A DNA stretch of 64,000 bases from Paractinoplanes atraurantiacus (GCF_900215205.1 NZ_OBDY01000031.1:1-64000); one strand, 5' to 3'; counted from the stretch's first letter, positions 17,215 to 26,261 are shown. Notes: generated from the sequence alone by a model not told the origin. Translations and numbers: made by a program.

Positions 17215-18192
17215 ATGGCGGGCATGAACCCACCGGCGATCGAAACCACGGGTCTGGTGAAGACCTTCGGCGACAACCGCGCGGTCGACGGCGTCGACCT
17301 GACCGTGCCCGCGGGCACGGTCTACGGCCTCCTCGGGCCGAACGGAGCAGGCAAGACCACGGTGGTACGGATGTTGGCGACGCTCCTGCGTCCCGACGGC
17401 GGCACCGCCCGCGTGTTCGGCCACGACGTGGTCCGCGAAGCCGACGCGGTCCGCAGCCGGGTCAGCCTCACCGGGCAGTACGCGTCGGTCGACGAAGACC
17501 TCACCGGCACCGAAAACCTCGTCCTGCTGGGCCGCCTGCTCGGGCACGGCAAGCGCGCCGCCCGCGACCGGTCGGCGCAGCTGCTCGCGGCGTTCGGGCT
17601 GACCGAGGCGGCCGACCGCCAGGTCAAGAAATACTCGGGCGGCATGCGCCGGCGCATCGACATCGCGGCCAGCATCCTCAACACGCCCGACCTGCTGTTC
17701 CTCGACGAGCCGACGACCGGGCTCGACCCGCGCAGCCGCAACCAGGTGTGGGACATCATCCGCATCGTGGTCGCCAACGGCACGACGGTGCTGCTGACCA
17801 CGCAATATCTCGACGAGGCGGACCAGCTGGCCGGGCGCATCGCGGTGATCGACCACGGCCGGGTGATCGCCGAGGGCACGCCCGGCGAGCTCAAGTCGTC
17901 CATCGGCGCCGGCACGGTCCACGTGCGACTGCGCGACGCCGCCCAGCGGCCGGCGGCCGAGCGGGTCCTGGCCGAGGAGCTGGGCACGGCCGTGCAGCTC
18001 GAGGCCGATCCCGTGGCTTTGACCGCCCGCGCCGACGGCTCTTCCCAGGGTGCGGCCGCGCAGGCGTCACGAGCGCTGGCCCGCCTGGCCGACGCCGGCA
18101 TCGTTGTGGACGACTTCTCCCTCGGCCAGCCCAGCCTCGACGAGGTCTTCCTGGCCCTGACCTCCTCTACCACTCAGGCGGTGTCGGCATGA
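17215..18192 (+). CDS. ABC transporter ATP-binding subunit, DrrA type
   Basis: The 325-residue ATPase has Walker A GPNGAGKTT, Q-loop LTGQYASVDEDLTG, signature YSGGMRRRIDIA, Walker B LLFLDEPTTGLDPRSR and the switch histidine region replaced by LLTTQYLDEAD, typical of daunorubicin-resistance DrrA proteins. The C-terminal domain ends with SLDEVFLALT, also a DrrA feature. With the permease overlapping by 4 nt it forms an exporter of hydrophobic compounds. No biosynthetic cluster is adjacent, so the substrate is unknown. An alternative ATG is at 17224. Confidence 0.9.
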   Translation: MAGMNPPAIETTGLVKTFGDNRAVDGVDLTVPAGTVYGLLGPNGAGKTTVVRMLATLLRPDGGTARVFGHDVVREADAVRSRVSLTGQYASVDEDLTGTENLVLLGRLLGHGKRAARDRSAQLLAAFGLTEAADRQVKKYSGGMRRRIDIAASILNTPDLLFLDEPTTGLDPRSRNQVWDIIRIVVANGTTVLLTTQYLDEADQLAGRIAVIDHGRVIAEGTPGELKSSIGAGTVHVRLRDAAQRPAAERVLAEELGTAVQLEADPVALTARADGSSQGAAAQASRALARLADAGIVVDDFSLGQPSLDEVFLALTSSTTQAVSA

Positions 18193-19022
18193 CCACCACG
18201 TCGTCCACCTACACACCCTCCACCGACACCTTCAGCGCTGTGCTGTCCCGCAACGCCGCGCCGTCGCGGCCCGGCGCCCTGGCGGCGTCGCTGACCTTCG
18301 GCTGGCGGGCCGTCCTGAAGATCAAGCACGTCCCCGAGCAGCTCTTCGACGTCACCGCGTTCCCGATCATCATGACGCTGATGTTCACGTACCTGTTCGG
18401 CGGCGCGCTGGCCGGCTCCACCAGCGAATACCTGCAGTTCTTCCTGCCCGGCATCATGGTCACCAGCGTCGTCATGATCACGATGTACACCGGCGTCGGC
18501 CTCAACACCGACATCGAGAAGGGCGTCTTCGACCGCTTCCGCACCCTGCCGGTGTGGCGCCCGGCCGCCCTGGTCGGCATGATCTTCGGCGACGTCCTGC
18601 GCTACATCCTGGCCGCCACCACGATCATGGTGGTCGGCCTGATCCTCGGCTTCCGCCCCGACGGCGGCGTGATGGGCGTGATCGGCGGCATCGCCCTGCT
18701 GGTGGTCTTCTCGTTCGCCTTCTCCTGGATCTGGACCATGTTCGGCCTGCTGCTGCGCTCCGAGAAATCGGTGATGGGCGTCAGCATGCTGGTCCTGTTC
18801 CCGCTGACCTTCCTCAGCAACGTCTTCGTCGAGCCGTCGACCATGCCCGGCTGGCTCCAGGCCTTCGTCAAGGTCAACCCCATCACCCACCTGGTCTCGG
18901 CCATCCGCTCGATCATGGCCGGCGACCCCGACATGCCCGAGATCATGTGGACCCTGCTGGCCAGCGCCGTCCTGGTCATCGTCTTCGGCGCCGTGACCAT
19001 GCGCCTCTACAACCGGAAGTAG
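18189..19022 (+). CDS. ABC transporter permease, DrrB/ABC-2 type
   Basis: The ATG overlaps the stop of the ATPase gene (ATGA). The 277-residue protein has a cytoplasmic N-terminus of about 45 residues and six membrane helices in the ABC-2 arrangement. Motifs include EQLFDVTAFPIIMTLMFTYLFGGAL and the conserved VNPITHLVSAIRSIMAG near the C-terminus. It would dimerise in the plasma membrane and pair with the preceding ATPase for drug or lipid export. Confidence 0.9.
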   Translation: MTTTSSTYTPSTDTFSAVLSRNAAPSRPGALAASLTFGWRAVLKIKHVPEQLFDVTAFPIIMTLMFTYLFGGALAGSTSEYLQFFLPGIMVTSVVMITMYTGVGLNTDIEKGVFDRFRTLPVWRPAALVGMIFGDVLRYILAATTIMVVGLILGFRPDGGVMGVIGGIALLVVFSFAFSWIWTMFGLLLRSEKSVMGVSMLVLFPLTFLSNVFVEPSTMPGWLQAFVKVNPITHLVSAIRSIMAGDPDMPEIMWTLLASAVLVIVFGAVTMRLYNRK

Positions 19023-19054
19023 GTGGTTTGTGCGTTTGGCCTAAGATCCCTGGA

Positions 19055-19591
19055 ATGTTGCTCACCCGGTTGTGGCGCAAGCACCACGAAGCGGCCAAGT
19101 TCCTCATGGTCGGCGGCGTCTGCTTCCTGGCGACGACGTTCATCAACTACGCCCTGAAGCTGACCGTGCTGCACGAGAAGCCGGTCACGGCCCTGGCCAT
19201 AGCCACCGTGCTCAGCACGATCCTGTCGTACGTGCTGAACCGCGAATGGTCCTTCCGGACCCGGGGCGGCCGCGAACAGCGCCACGAGGCCGCCCTGTTC
19301 TTCGCCGTCAGCGCCGTCGGCATCGTGCTCACGCTGATCCCGCTCTGGGTGTCCCGCTACGTCCTGCTCCTGCGCGTCCCCGAGGTGAGCCGCCCCGCCC
19401 AGGAGATAGCCGACTTCGTCAGCGGCATCATCCTCGGCACCCTGCTCGCCATGGTCTTCCGCTTGTGGGCCTTCAAGAAGTTCGTCTTCCCCCACCCGGA
19501 GGCCCGGCCCCGGCCCGCCTCCCGGCGTTCCGCCCGGGGCCCCCGAAGCCCCATCACGAAGCACAAGCCGGTCAAGCGCGCCCGCCGCTGA
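19055..19591 (+). CDS. GtrA family membrane protein
   Basis: The 178-residue protein has four membrane helices and the GtrA features FLMVGGVCFLATTFINYALK at the N-terminus and SYVLNREWSFR in the second loop. GtrA-like proteins are thought to move polyprenyl-phosphate-linked sugars across the membrane during cell-surface glycan synthesis. The basic C-terminal tail (ASRRSARGPRSPITKHKPVKRARR in part) is cytoplasmic. A GT87 glycosyltransferase follows 22 nt later, which supports a role in cell-envelope glycosylation. Confidence 0.85.
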   Translation: MLLTRLWRKHHEAAKFLMVGGVCFLATTFINYALKLTVLHEKPVTALAIATVLSTILSYVLNREWSFRTRGGREQRHEAALFFAVSAVGIVLTLIPLWVSRYVLLLRVPEVSRPAQEIADFVSGIILGTLLAMVFRLWAFKKFVFPHPEARPRPASRRSARGPRSPITKHKPVKRARR

Positions 19592-19613
19592 GCGGTCGCG
19601 TTCGCCTCCGGCC

Positions 19614-20816
19614 ATGAATCGATCACGCGCTCTCGGCCCCGTCCTGGCCTTGGTGATCGCTGCCGCCGTCCTGGCCGGCGCAGTGGCCTGGGCGCACGTG
19701 CCTGCCAGGCTGCACCTGCACGGAGGGTTCGTCGACCTCTCGGTATACCAGTACGGCGGCCGGCTGGCGTTCGACGGCCTGCCTCTGTACGGGTCGCGGG
19801 ACCCGGCAACCAACCTGCGCTTCACCTATCCGCCGTTCGCGGCGGCGGCGATGATTCCGCTGGGATTCCTGCCCGGGTGGCTCGTCACGGCGTTGTGGAC
19901 CGCGGCGTCGGTGGGCGCGCTGGCCGGGGCCATCCTGGTGGTGGGCCGCGCCCTGCGCCGCCCCGTTCCGGGATGGCTGGCCGCACTGCTGGCCGGTGGC
20001 GCGTTCGCGCTGGAACCGGTGTGGCAGAACCTGACCTTCGGCCAGATCAACCTGCTGCTGATGCTGGCGGTGCTGATCGACCTGGTACACCCGGAACGGC
20101 GCTGGTCCGGCCTGCTCGTGGGCATCGCCGCCGGTGTGAAACTGACCCCGCTGGTGTTCGTCGTGCTGCTGATAATGGTCGGCCGCCGGTCGACGGCGGG
20201 CCGGGCGCTCCTGGCCTTCGCCGCCACCGTCGCCATCGGCTTCGCGGTCGCCCCCGGCCCGGCCACGACGTATTGGACCGAGGGCCTGTTCAAGGCGGGC
20301 CGGGTCGGGCCACCGGAACTGGCCCACAACCAGTCGGTGTTCGGCGCGCTCACCCGGCTGCTCGACGGGGTGCCGCCGAACCTGCTGTGGCTCGCGGTCG
20401 CCGGGCCGCTCGCCCTGGCCGTCGTGGCCCTCGCCGCCGTGTGGTGGCGCCGCGGCGACCGGGTGCTCGGAACCGGCTTCGGAGCGCTGGCCATGCTGCT
20501 CGCCTCGCCGGTCTCCTGGTCCCACCACTGGGTGTGGGCGGTGCCCATCGGGCTGGCGCTCTGGGCCTACAGCCGGTGGGCGGCCGCCCTGTGGACCGCG
20601 GTGTTCGCGTCCCGCATGTTCGTGTGGTCGCCGTGGGGTCAGCGCCGCGAGTACGGCTGGGGCCCGATCGAGCACATCCTGGGCAACGCCTATCTGCTCG
20701 CCGCGCTCGCCCTCTGCCTCTGGGCCGTCGTCCTGCTCAGCCGTCAGGCCGGCCCGATCACCAGACGCGCAGGCCCGAGTCCCGCCAGCGAACCCGCACA
20801 GCCCCTCATGACATGA
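19614..20816 (+). CDS. GT87-family polyprenol-phosphate-dependent mannosyltransferase-like protein (DUF2029)
   Basis: The 400-residue integral membrane protein has about ten hydrophobic helices. It shows the GT87/DUF2029 features FVDLSVYQYGGRLAFDGLPLY with the likely catalytic Asp near the N-terminus, RFTYPPFAAAAMIPL, GQINLLLMLAVLIDL and GIAAGVKLTPLVFV. Family members such as PimE transfer mannose from polyprenol-phosphate-mannose to phosphatidylinositol mannosides outside the membrane. The sugar and acceptor here are not determined. It is probably co-transcribed with the GtrA gene. Confidence 0.85.
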   Translation: MNRSRALGPVLALVIAAAVLAGAVAWAHVPARLHLHGGFVDLSVYQYGGRLAFDGLPLYGSRDPATNLRFTYPPFAAAAMIPLGFLPGWLVTALWTAASVGALAGAILVVGRALRRPVPGWLAALLAGGAFALEPVWQNLTFGQINLLLMLAVLIDLVHPERRWSGLLVGIAAGVKLTPLVFVVLLIMVGRRSTAGRALLAFAATVAIGFAVAPGPATTYWTEGLFKAGRVGPPELAHNQSVFGALTRLLDGVPPNLLWLAVAGPLALAVVALAAVWWRRGDRVLGTGFGALAMLLASPVSWSHHWVWAVPIGLALWAYSRWAAALWTAVFASRMFVWSPWGQRREYGWGPIEHILGNAYLLAALALCLWAVVLLSRQAGPITRRAGPSPASEPAQPLMT

Positions 20817-20828
20817 CAAGCAGCGATC

Positions 20829-20846
20829 CAGGCACCTAGGTGCCTG
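20829..20846. terminator. 18-bp perfect palindrome after the GT87 gene
   Basis: CAGGCACCTAGGTGCCTG is perfectly self-complementary and lies 13 nt after the GT87 stop codon. It could form a short hairpin in either transcript, serving as a bidirectional terminator, but no T-run follows. It could equally be a protein-binding site. Confidence 0.4.
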
Positions 20847-21200
20847 CTGCCCAGGGGCCGCCACCAGCCCTCCCGCTGGAGAACGTCGTCTTCGCCCCGC
20901 GAGTCTGGCTGTTGACCTCGGAGCTGAGCCGGTCGTGGCATACCGGACCGGATGCTTCGCTCCCCACCCAGACGAAATCCGGATGGTGGTGCGCCCCCAG
21001 ATCGATGATGGTGTTCGCCGGCCGTGCCCGGAGCCGTCCCAGAACGCCGCCTCCACTCGCAGACCCACTTGTCCGTGCAGTCATCCAGCGGACTCGCCAT
21101 CGCCGTGGCCGTCTTCCCCCATCCGCCCTCCGGCGGCACCAGGACGGCGACGCCCATGCGTGCGGCGACGATGTCGGGCTGGATCAGACAGGCTGCGGGT
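20836..21200 (-). pseudogene. possible decayed gene of unknown function
   Basis: The 435-nt gap between the GT87 and epimerase genes holds no intact gene. On the reverse strand, coding-like peptides lie in different frames. One frame, about 21200 down to 21060, reads PDIVAARMGVAVLVPPEGG and DDCTDKWVCEWRR. Another, about 21050 to 20836, reads NTIIDLGAHHHPDFVWVGSE and then VCHDRLSSEVNSQTRGAKTTFS before a stop. This looks like a gene broken by frameshifts, but I cannot name the family and an artefact of high GC is possible. Confidence 0.3.
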
Positions 21201-21251
21201 TCGTCCGAAGGATGTCGCCGACCGGCGAGCCCGATGCCGGTGTCGGTTCGG

Positions 21252-22295
21252 TCAGGTCGGCAGGTGGTCGCTGGTGCGGAGCCAGGCGTCCTCGGACTCG
21301 TAGTCGAACCAGGTCGCGGTCAGATCGGGGTCCACGCCCGGTGGAGTCCATGCGGGGTGGTGGGCCGCCTGGTCGAGGAGTGGCGTCACCGCGTGAGTGA
21401 CCGTCGCGGCGTAGGTGCCGACGGGGCGGTAACCCAGGGCCTCGGCGGCTCTGGTGTCCAATGTGATCGGCGGGAGGCTGTGCCAGGGATGGCGTCCCAG
21501 CTGCGTGGGGGCGCTGTCGTCCAGGAGGACCTCGCGCCAGTGATGGCCGGTCAGGGCGGCGATCGTGCGGGAGATCGTTAAACCGTCGGGGGCGTCGGGG
21601 TCGGCGGCGTTGAGGATGCGGCGTCCGGGGTTCTCCGCCACGGTTTCGGCCAAGGCGGCGATGTTGACCGCCGCGGACGGGTGGTCGGCGCCGCGGCCGT
21701 GGCCGGCCAGCAGGATCGCTGGGCGGCGGTCGACGGCGCGCTTCACGAAATACCACTCGCGGGGCGGGGTGGCGCCTTCGCCGTGCACCTTCGACGGGCG
21801 CAGCACCGTCACCGGCCGGCCGCTGTCGAGGAGGGCGTGCTCGGCGGCGACCTTGTTGGCGCCGTAGCCCTCCGCCGAGTTGTAGGGCATGTCGCCCGGC
21901 TTCATGGTGGGCTGCCGCTCGGTCACCGGGCCGTCGAAGCGGGGAGGCGAAGCCGAGTTGACGTGGTTGCCGTCGGCGTCGACGTAGACCGCCTTGCTGG
22001 AGATCATCGCGGCCGAGCCGACGTCGCCGAGCAGCGGAAGCAGCACGCGGGCCTGGGCACCCGTGAAGCACACGCAGTCGAGAAGAAAGTCGAACCCACC
22101 CCCGACCGCCGAAGCCAGCCCCACGGCGTCGTCGCGGTCGACCGCCCGGAACTGCACCCCGGCCACCTCCAGATCCGCGGGCATGTGCCCGGGATCCCGG
22201 CCCGTGACGGTGACCCGCCACCCGGCCGACACCAGGCGGCGCGCCACCGCGCGCCCGATCAATCCCGTTCCCCCGACAACCAAAGCCGACCGCAC
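21252..22295 (-). CDS. NAD-dependent epimerase/dehydratase family protein (extended SDR)
   Basis: The 347-residue protein begins at GTG with ALVVGGTGLIGRAVARRLV, a Rossmann GxxGxxG motif, and carries the active-site YGANK (YxxxK) in SAEGYGANKVAAEHAL. This is followed by TVLRPSKVHGEG, typical of extended SDR sugar-nucleotide or reductase enzymes. A longer in-frame reading runs upstream to 22856 but overlaps hmuV and lacks homology, so the GTG at 22295 is used. The substrate is unknown. Confidence 0.82.
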   Translation of the reverse strand: MRSALVVGGTGLIGRAVARRLVSAGWRVTVTGRDPGHMPADLEVAGVQFRAVDRDDAVGLASAVGGGFDFLLDCVCFTGAQARVLLPLLGDVGSAAMISSKAVYVDADGNHVNSASPPRFDGPVTERQPTMKPGDMPYNSAEGYGANKVAAEHALLDSGRPVTVLRPSKVHGEGATPPREWYFVKRAVDRRPAILLAGHGRGADHPSAAVNIAALAETVAENPGRRILNAADPDAPDGLTISRTIAALTGHHWREVLLDDSAPTQLGRHPWHSLPPITLDTRAAEALGYRPVGTYAATVTHAVTPLLDQAAHHPAWTPPGVDPDLTATWFDYESEDAWLRTSDHLPT

Positions 22296-22396
22296 AACGA
22301 GCCCCCGAATCCGGCGCTGCCTTCTCCAACCCGGCGAGACCCTACATCGAGTGACCCGCCGCCTCGGCGGATCATCGAGGCCGGGAGGCCGGGAGG

Positions 22397-23155
22397 TCAG
22401 CGCCGGCGGGGGATCACCAAGGGAGTGCCGGTTCGGGGATGGGGGAGGACCTCCACTTCGTGGTGGTAGACGTCGGTCAGGAGATCTTCGGTGAAGATGT
22501 GGGCGGGTGGGCCCTGCGCCCTCACCCGGCCGGCGGCCAGGACGTAGACGCGGTCGGCGTAGGCGGCGGCCAGGCCCAGGTCGTGCAGGACCACGATCAC
22601 CGAGGCGCCGGCTCGGGAACGTTCCCGGGCCACCTGCAGGACCAGCTCCTGATGGCGCAGGTCCAGGGCGGCGGTGGGCTCGTCCAGCAGGAGCACCGGG
22701 GTGCGCTGGGCCAGGACGCGGGCCAGGGCGACCCGCGCCTGTTCGCCGCCGGACAAGGCCTGGAAAGGGCGGGTGGCGAAGGCGGTGACCTCGGTGCGCA
22801 GCATGGCTTCGGTGACGGCCTCGTCGTCCTCCGCCGCCTCGGGGCGGCCGGCCCACGGGGCGCGGCCCATCCGGATCACCTCGCCGACGGTGAAGGGGAA
22901 GGACAGCGCTGACTTCTGCGGGAGCACGGCGCGCTGACGGGCCAGATCGATTCGTTTGTACGAACGCAGGTCGCGCCCGCCGATCTCGATGCGGCCCCCG
23001 GTGGGCAGATCACCCGAGAGGGCGGCCAGCAGTGTGGATTTGCCGGCGCCGTTCGGGCCGACCAGGGCCACCACCTCACCGGGATCCGCGTGCAGGTCGA
23101 CGCCGTCGACGACCTTGCGGCCACCCAGGGTGACCTCGATGCCGGTCGCCTTCAT
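22397..23155 (-). CDS. hmuV: haem ABC transporter ATP-binding protein HmuV
   Basis: The 252-residue ATPase carries Walker A GPNGAGKST, LPQKSALSFPFTVGEVIRMGR (typical of the iron-siderophore/haem FecE family), signature ALSGGEQARVALARVLAQ, Walker B LLLDEPTAALD and switch VLHDLGLAAAYAD. HmuV powers haem import through HmuU. Its ATG overlaps the permease stop by 4 nt. It is the last gene of the hmuTUV unit. Confidence 0.92.
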   Translation of the reverse strand: MKATGIEVTLGGRKVVDGVDLHADPGEVVALVGPNGAGKSTLLAALSGDLPTGGRIEIGGRDLRSYKRIDLARQRAVLPQKSALSFPFTVGEVIRMGRAPWAGRPEAAEDDEAVTEAMLRTEVTAFATRPFQALSGGEQARVALARVLAQRTPVLLLDEPTAALDLRHQELVLQVARERSRAGASVIVVLHDLGLAAAYADRVYVLAAGRVRAQGPPAHIFTEDLLTDVYHHEVEVLPHPRTGTPLVIPRRR

Positions 23156-24300
23156 CCCCAGCCTCCGGACTTGGCCCGGGTCCGGCGCAGCAGCCAGAAG
23201 AAGGCGGGGCCGCCCACCACGGCGGTCAGGACGCCCAGCGGGAGCTCCTGGTAGTCGATGGCGGTGCGGGCTATCAGGTCGCCCAGGACCACGACCACCG
23301 CGCCGCCCAGGGCGCTCGCCGGCATCAGGACTCGATGGCCGGGGCCGGCGACCATGCGGATCAGGTGGGGAACGACCAGGCCCACGAAGCTGATGATGCC
23401 GGTGAAGGCCACGGCCGAGGCGGTCAGCAGGGCCGTGGCGGTGATGGCGATCAGGCGCAGGCGTTCGGTGTCCACGCCCAGGTGGCGGGCGGGGGCCTCG
23501 CCCAGGGCCAGCAGGTCGAGGCGGCGGGCGATCACGGCGGCCACGGCCAGGCCGACGAGGGCGCAGGGTGCGGCGACCGAGACGGCGCCCCAGGTGGCCT
23601 GGGCCAGGCTGCCCAACTGCCAGAAGGCGATGGCCCGGACGCCGTCGTCGTCGGTCAGGAACATCAGCAGGCCGAGCAGGGCGCCGGCGGTGGCGTTGAC
23701 GGCCACGCCCGTCAGGACCAGGGTCACGACCTCGGTGCGGCCGTTGGCGCGGCTCATCGCGTACACCATGAAGGTCGTCAGGATTCCGCCCAGGAAAGCG
23801 GCGGCCGCGGTGGTCCAGATGCCGAAGACGGTGACGCCGCTGACGATGGCGGCGGCGGCGCCGACCGCGGCGCCCGAGGAGACGCCGATGACGCCGGGCT
23901 CGGCGAGGGGGTTGCCGAAGACGCCCTGCATGAGCGCGCCGGCCGTGCCCAAGGAAGCGCCGACGATCACGGCGAGGGTGACGCGGGGGAACCGGACGAG
24001 CCAGAGGGCGTTCTCGCCCTGCACCGCGGACGGCATCGGGCCGAGGTCGACGCCGAGGCGGTGCAGCAGGGAGCCGGCCACTTCGGCGGGGGAGATGGGC
24101 ACCTGACCACGGCCGGCGGCCAGGAGGCAGACCGCGATCAGGGCGACGGCGAGGCCGCCGATCAGGCCGATGCGGGCCGGCCCGCGAAGGTGGGCGGGAA
24201 CCCGGAGACGCGGCGCCCATGCCGATTTCGGCGGCACGGACGACGGCGTTTCGGAGGCGGGCGACGGCGATTCAGAGGCGGGCGGTGTGGTCAGCTGCAT
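23152..24300 (-). CDS. hmuU: haem ABC transporter permease HmuU
   Basis: The 382-residue FecCD-type permease has a roughly 45-residue proline-rich cytoplasmic N-terminus and about ten membrane helices. Family motifs include RFPRVTLAVIVGASLGTAGALMQG (in part), NPLAEPGVIGVSSGAAVGAA, WQLGSLAQATW, LGEAPARHLGVD and GIISFVGLVVPHLIRM. It forms the membrane channel for haem. The start overlaps the end of hmuT by 10 nt and the end overlaps hmuV by 4 nt. Confidence 0.92.
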   Translation of the reverse strand: MQLTTPPASESPSPASETPSSVPPKSAWAPRLRVPAHLRGPARIGLIGGLAVALIAVCLLAAGRGQVPISPAEVAGSLLHRLGVDLGPMPSAVQGENALWLVRFPRVTLAVIVGASLGTAGALMQGVFGNPLAEPGVIGVSSGAAVGAAAAIVSGVTVFGIWTTAAAAFLGGILTTFMVYAMSRANGRTEVVTLVLTGVAVNATAGALLGLLMFLTDDDGVRAIAFWQLGSLAQATWGAVSVAAPCALVGLAVAAVIARRLDLLALGEAPARHLGVDTERLRLIAITATALLTASAVAFTGIISFVGLVVPHLIRMVAGPGHRVLMPASALGGAVVVVLGDLIARTAIDYQELPLGVLTAVVGGPAFFWLLRRTRAKSGGWG

Positions 24301-25310
24301 GGGCCGTAGACCGCCTTTGCCAAAGCCTCCACGGCCTTGCCGGTGCGGCCGCCGAAGTTCAGCAGGACGCCGTCGTCCATGTCGACGATGCGGCGGTTGA
24401 TGCCGGCCGGGGTCTGCGCGACGCCGGGGAGCTTGAGGAGGCCCTCGACGCCGTTCACGGAGTTGAGGCCCTCGGTCATGACCAGGATGACGTCGGGGGC
24501 GGCGTTGATCAGGCCCTCGCTCGTCAAGGGGCGGAACTTCGTCAAGCCGGCGGCGGAGCCCGCGTCCTCGGCGCCGATCGCCTCGATCATGGCGTCGGAG
24601 CCGGCGTCCTTGCCGCCGATCAGGAAGACGCCGGCGGTGCCCCGGACGTACAGGAAAGCGATCTTCAGCTTCTTGCCTGTCGTGGGCGCTGTCTTCTTGG
24701 CGGCGTCGATCTCGGACTGGACGCGCGTGACGAGGCGCTCGCCGGCCTCGGGCACGCCCAGGGCGGCGGCGACGGCGCGGATGTGCTTCGGGACGCCGGC
24801 CATGGACTGCTGGTCGTCGATCATGACGACGGGGATGCCGGCCTTGCGGATCTGCTCGAGCGCGGTCGCCGGGCCGATGCTGTCGTCGGCGAGGATCACG
24901 GTCGGGTCGAGCTTGAGGACGGCCTCGGCCGACAGGTCGTGGCCCTGCGGGGTGACCAGGGGGAGCTTCGCGGCGGCGGGGAACGTGGTCGAGGTGTCGC
25001 GGCCGACCACATGGGAGCCGAGGCCCAGGCTGAAGACGAGCTCGCCGAGCGAACCGTAGAGGTTGACCGCGAGGATGCGGTCGGCGCTCTTCACGGTGAC
25101 TTTCCGGCCGTCGGCCGACGCGACGGTCACGGGCAATTGGGGTACGGGCTTGGGGTCGAGCGGGGTGACGTCCTCGCCGGCCAGCTTGGCGGTCGCGATG
25201 CCGCAGCCGTTCGAGGCGGCGGCCGGCTCGGCGCCGACCTCGCTCACCGAGGTGCAACCGGTGAGCAGGAAAGCCGCCAGAGCAACAGCGGCGGTGGTAC
25301 GGCGGTTCAC
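24291..25310 (-). CDS. hmuT: haem-binding lipoprotein HmuT
   Basis: The 339-residue protein starts at a GTG preceded by AGGAGGAACT. It has a lipoprotein signal with lipobox LTGC, so it is anchored to the outer face of the membrane. The TroA-like fold is seen in RILAVNLYGSLGELVFSLGLGSHVVGRD, LKLDPTVILADDSIGPATALEQI and DVILVMTEGLNS. HmuT receives haem from surface proteins such as HtaA and hands it to HmuUV. It overlaps its neighbours on both sides by 4 and 10 nt. Confidence 0.9.
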   Translation of the reverse strand: MNRRTTAAVALAAFLLTGCTSVSEVGAEPAAASNGCGIATAKLAGEDVTPLDPKPVPQLPVTVASADGRKVTVKSADRILAVNLYGSLGELVFSLGLGSHVVGRDTSTTFPAAAKLPLVTPQGHDLSAEAVLKLDPTVILADDSIGPATALEQIRKAGIPVVMIDDQQSMAGVPKHIRAVAAALGVPEAGERLVTRVQSEIDAAKKTAPTTGKKLKIAFLYVRGTAGVFLIGGKDAGSDAMIEAIGAEDAGSAAGLTKFRPLTSEGLINAAPDVILVMTEGLNSVNGVEGLLKLPGVAQTPAGINRRIVDMDDGVLLNFGGRTGKAVEALAKAVYGPCS

Positions 25311-26155
25311 AGTTCCTCCTTGACGCCGCCGGCCGCGCCGACGGGGGTGCCGCCGGCCGCGGCGAGGGGACGCCGGCGACGGAGCCGGCCTATTACGGCA
25401 GCGCCGAGCATGCCGGCGATGAACGCCCCGCCGATGGCCCACCAATGACCGAGCGGGGTGGCCGAGCTCGTGCGGTTGAGCGCGATCGAGTCCACTGTGT
25501 CCACGGCGACGGCCGTCGTGGCGGCGGGCGGGGCCGCGGTCGCGAGCTGAACGCTGGGTGGCCCGGCCGGGGTCTTCTTGCTGCCGCCGGCGGTCGCCGC
25601 GGCGGTTGGAACGGCCGCGGGCGCTGCCGTTTGCGCGGGGGCGGCCCTGGTTGCCGCGGGTGCGTTGGCCACCGGTGGTGCCGCGAAGCGCACGGGGATG
25701 CGTACATCCTGAGATCTGTCGCTTGTCCGGGTGTGGTCGTTGCGGGTGACTATCGCGCACGTCTTCACCGTGCAGTCGACGTCGCCGATCATCTGGCTGA
25801 CGTTGATGCTCACCGTGAACGAGCCGCCCTTGCCGTACGGCTTGGCCAGGCCTTCGCCGTACGACGGTGGGTTGGAGGAGATCCAGGCGGACGAGCCGGA
25901 GGAGCCGGACATGTCCGCGCCCCCACCGCACGGCGAGGGCACCGCGCCCGCCCCGTTGTCCACACAGAACGCCACGTATATGCCCTTGGTCACGTCGTAG
26001 CCACGGCCCGAGACCGTCACGGTCTCGCCGGCGCGCTTCAGGCCTTTGGTCTTGGAGACCGAAAGATGCTTCGCGGCCTGCGCGGGTGCGCCGACGCCGA
26101 GGGTGGCGAGCAGGACCGAAGCAGTGACCGTCACCGCTGCGCGGCCGATGCGCAC
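25307..26155 (-). CDS. secreted neocarzinostatin-like domain protein with C-terminal membrane anchor, haem-cluster surface protein
   Basis: The 282-residue protein has a signal peptide (cleavage near APAQAAK) and an Ig-like neocarzinostatin-type domain. That domain has VSGRGYDVTKGIYVAFCVD and disulfide-forming cysteines in CVDN, SPCGG, DCTVKTC. A long Ala/Pro/Thr linker follows, then a membrane helix WWAIGGAFIAGMLGAAVIG and a basic tail RLRRRRP. GGGAGGCACA precedes the GTG. As first gene of the hmuTUV operon, and divergent to htaA across an iron box, it probably works on haem capture or relay at the cell surface. Haem binding is not shown by sequence. Confidence 0.75.
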   Translation of the reverse strand: MRIGRAAVTVTASVLLATLGVGAPAQAAKHLSVSKTKGLKRAGETVTVSGRGYDVTKGIYVAFCVDNGAGAVPSPCGGGADMSGSSGSSAWISSNPPSYGEGLAKPYGKGGSFTVSINVSQMIGDVDCTVKTCAIVTRNDHTRTSDRSQDVRIPVRFAAPPVANAPAATRAAPAQTAAPAAVPTAAATAGGSKKTPAGPPSVQLATAAPPAATTAVAVDTVDSIALNRTSSATPLGHWWAIGGAFIAGMLGAAVIGRLRRRRPLAAAGGTPVGAAGGVKEEL

Positions 26156-26197
26156 TGTGCCTCCCAGCGAAATTTGATCTTGCTTTTGATCATGAGT

Positions 26198-26216
26198 TTA
26201 GGTGAGGCTACCCTAA
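26198..26216. promoter_or_regulatory. DtxR/IdeR iron box
   Basis: TTAGGTGAGGCTACCCTAA matches 17 of 19 positions of the consensus iron box TTAGGTTAGGCTAACCTAA. It lies between the divergent start codons of the hmuTUV-type operon (26155) and the htaA-WxL operon (26262). It can therefore repress both when iron is plentiful. Confidence 0.88.
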
Positions 26217-26261
26217 CCAAGCTCGCTGCTGCGGGCGCAACCAACCATGGAAGGAACTCTC

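Noticed and set aside
22296..22856. N-terminal extension of the epimerase frame upstream of 22295
   Set aside because: Pro/Arg/Gly-rich, overlaps the hmuV coding region, and lies before a normal Rossmann N-terminus with its own GTG.
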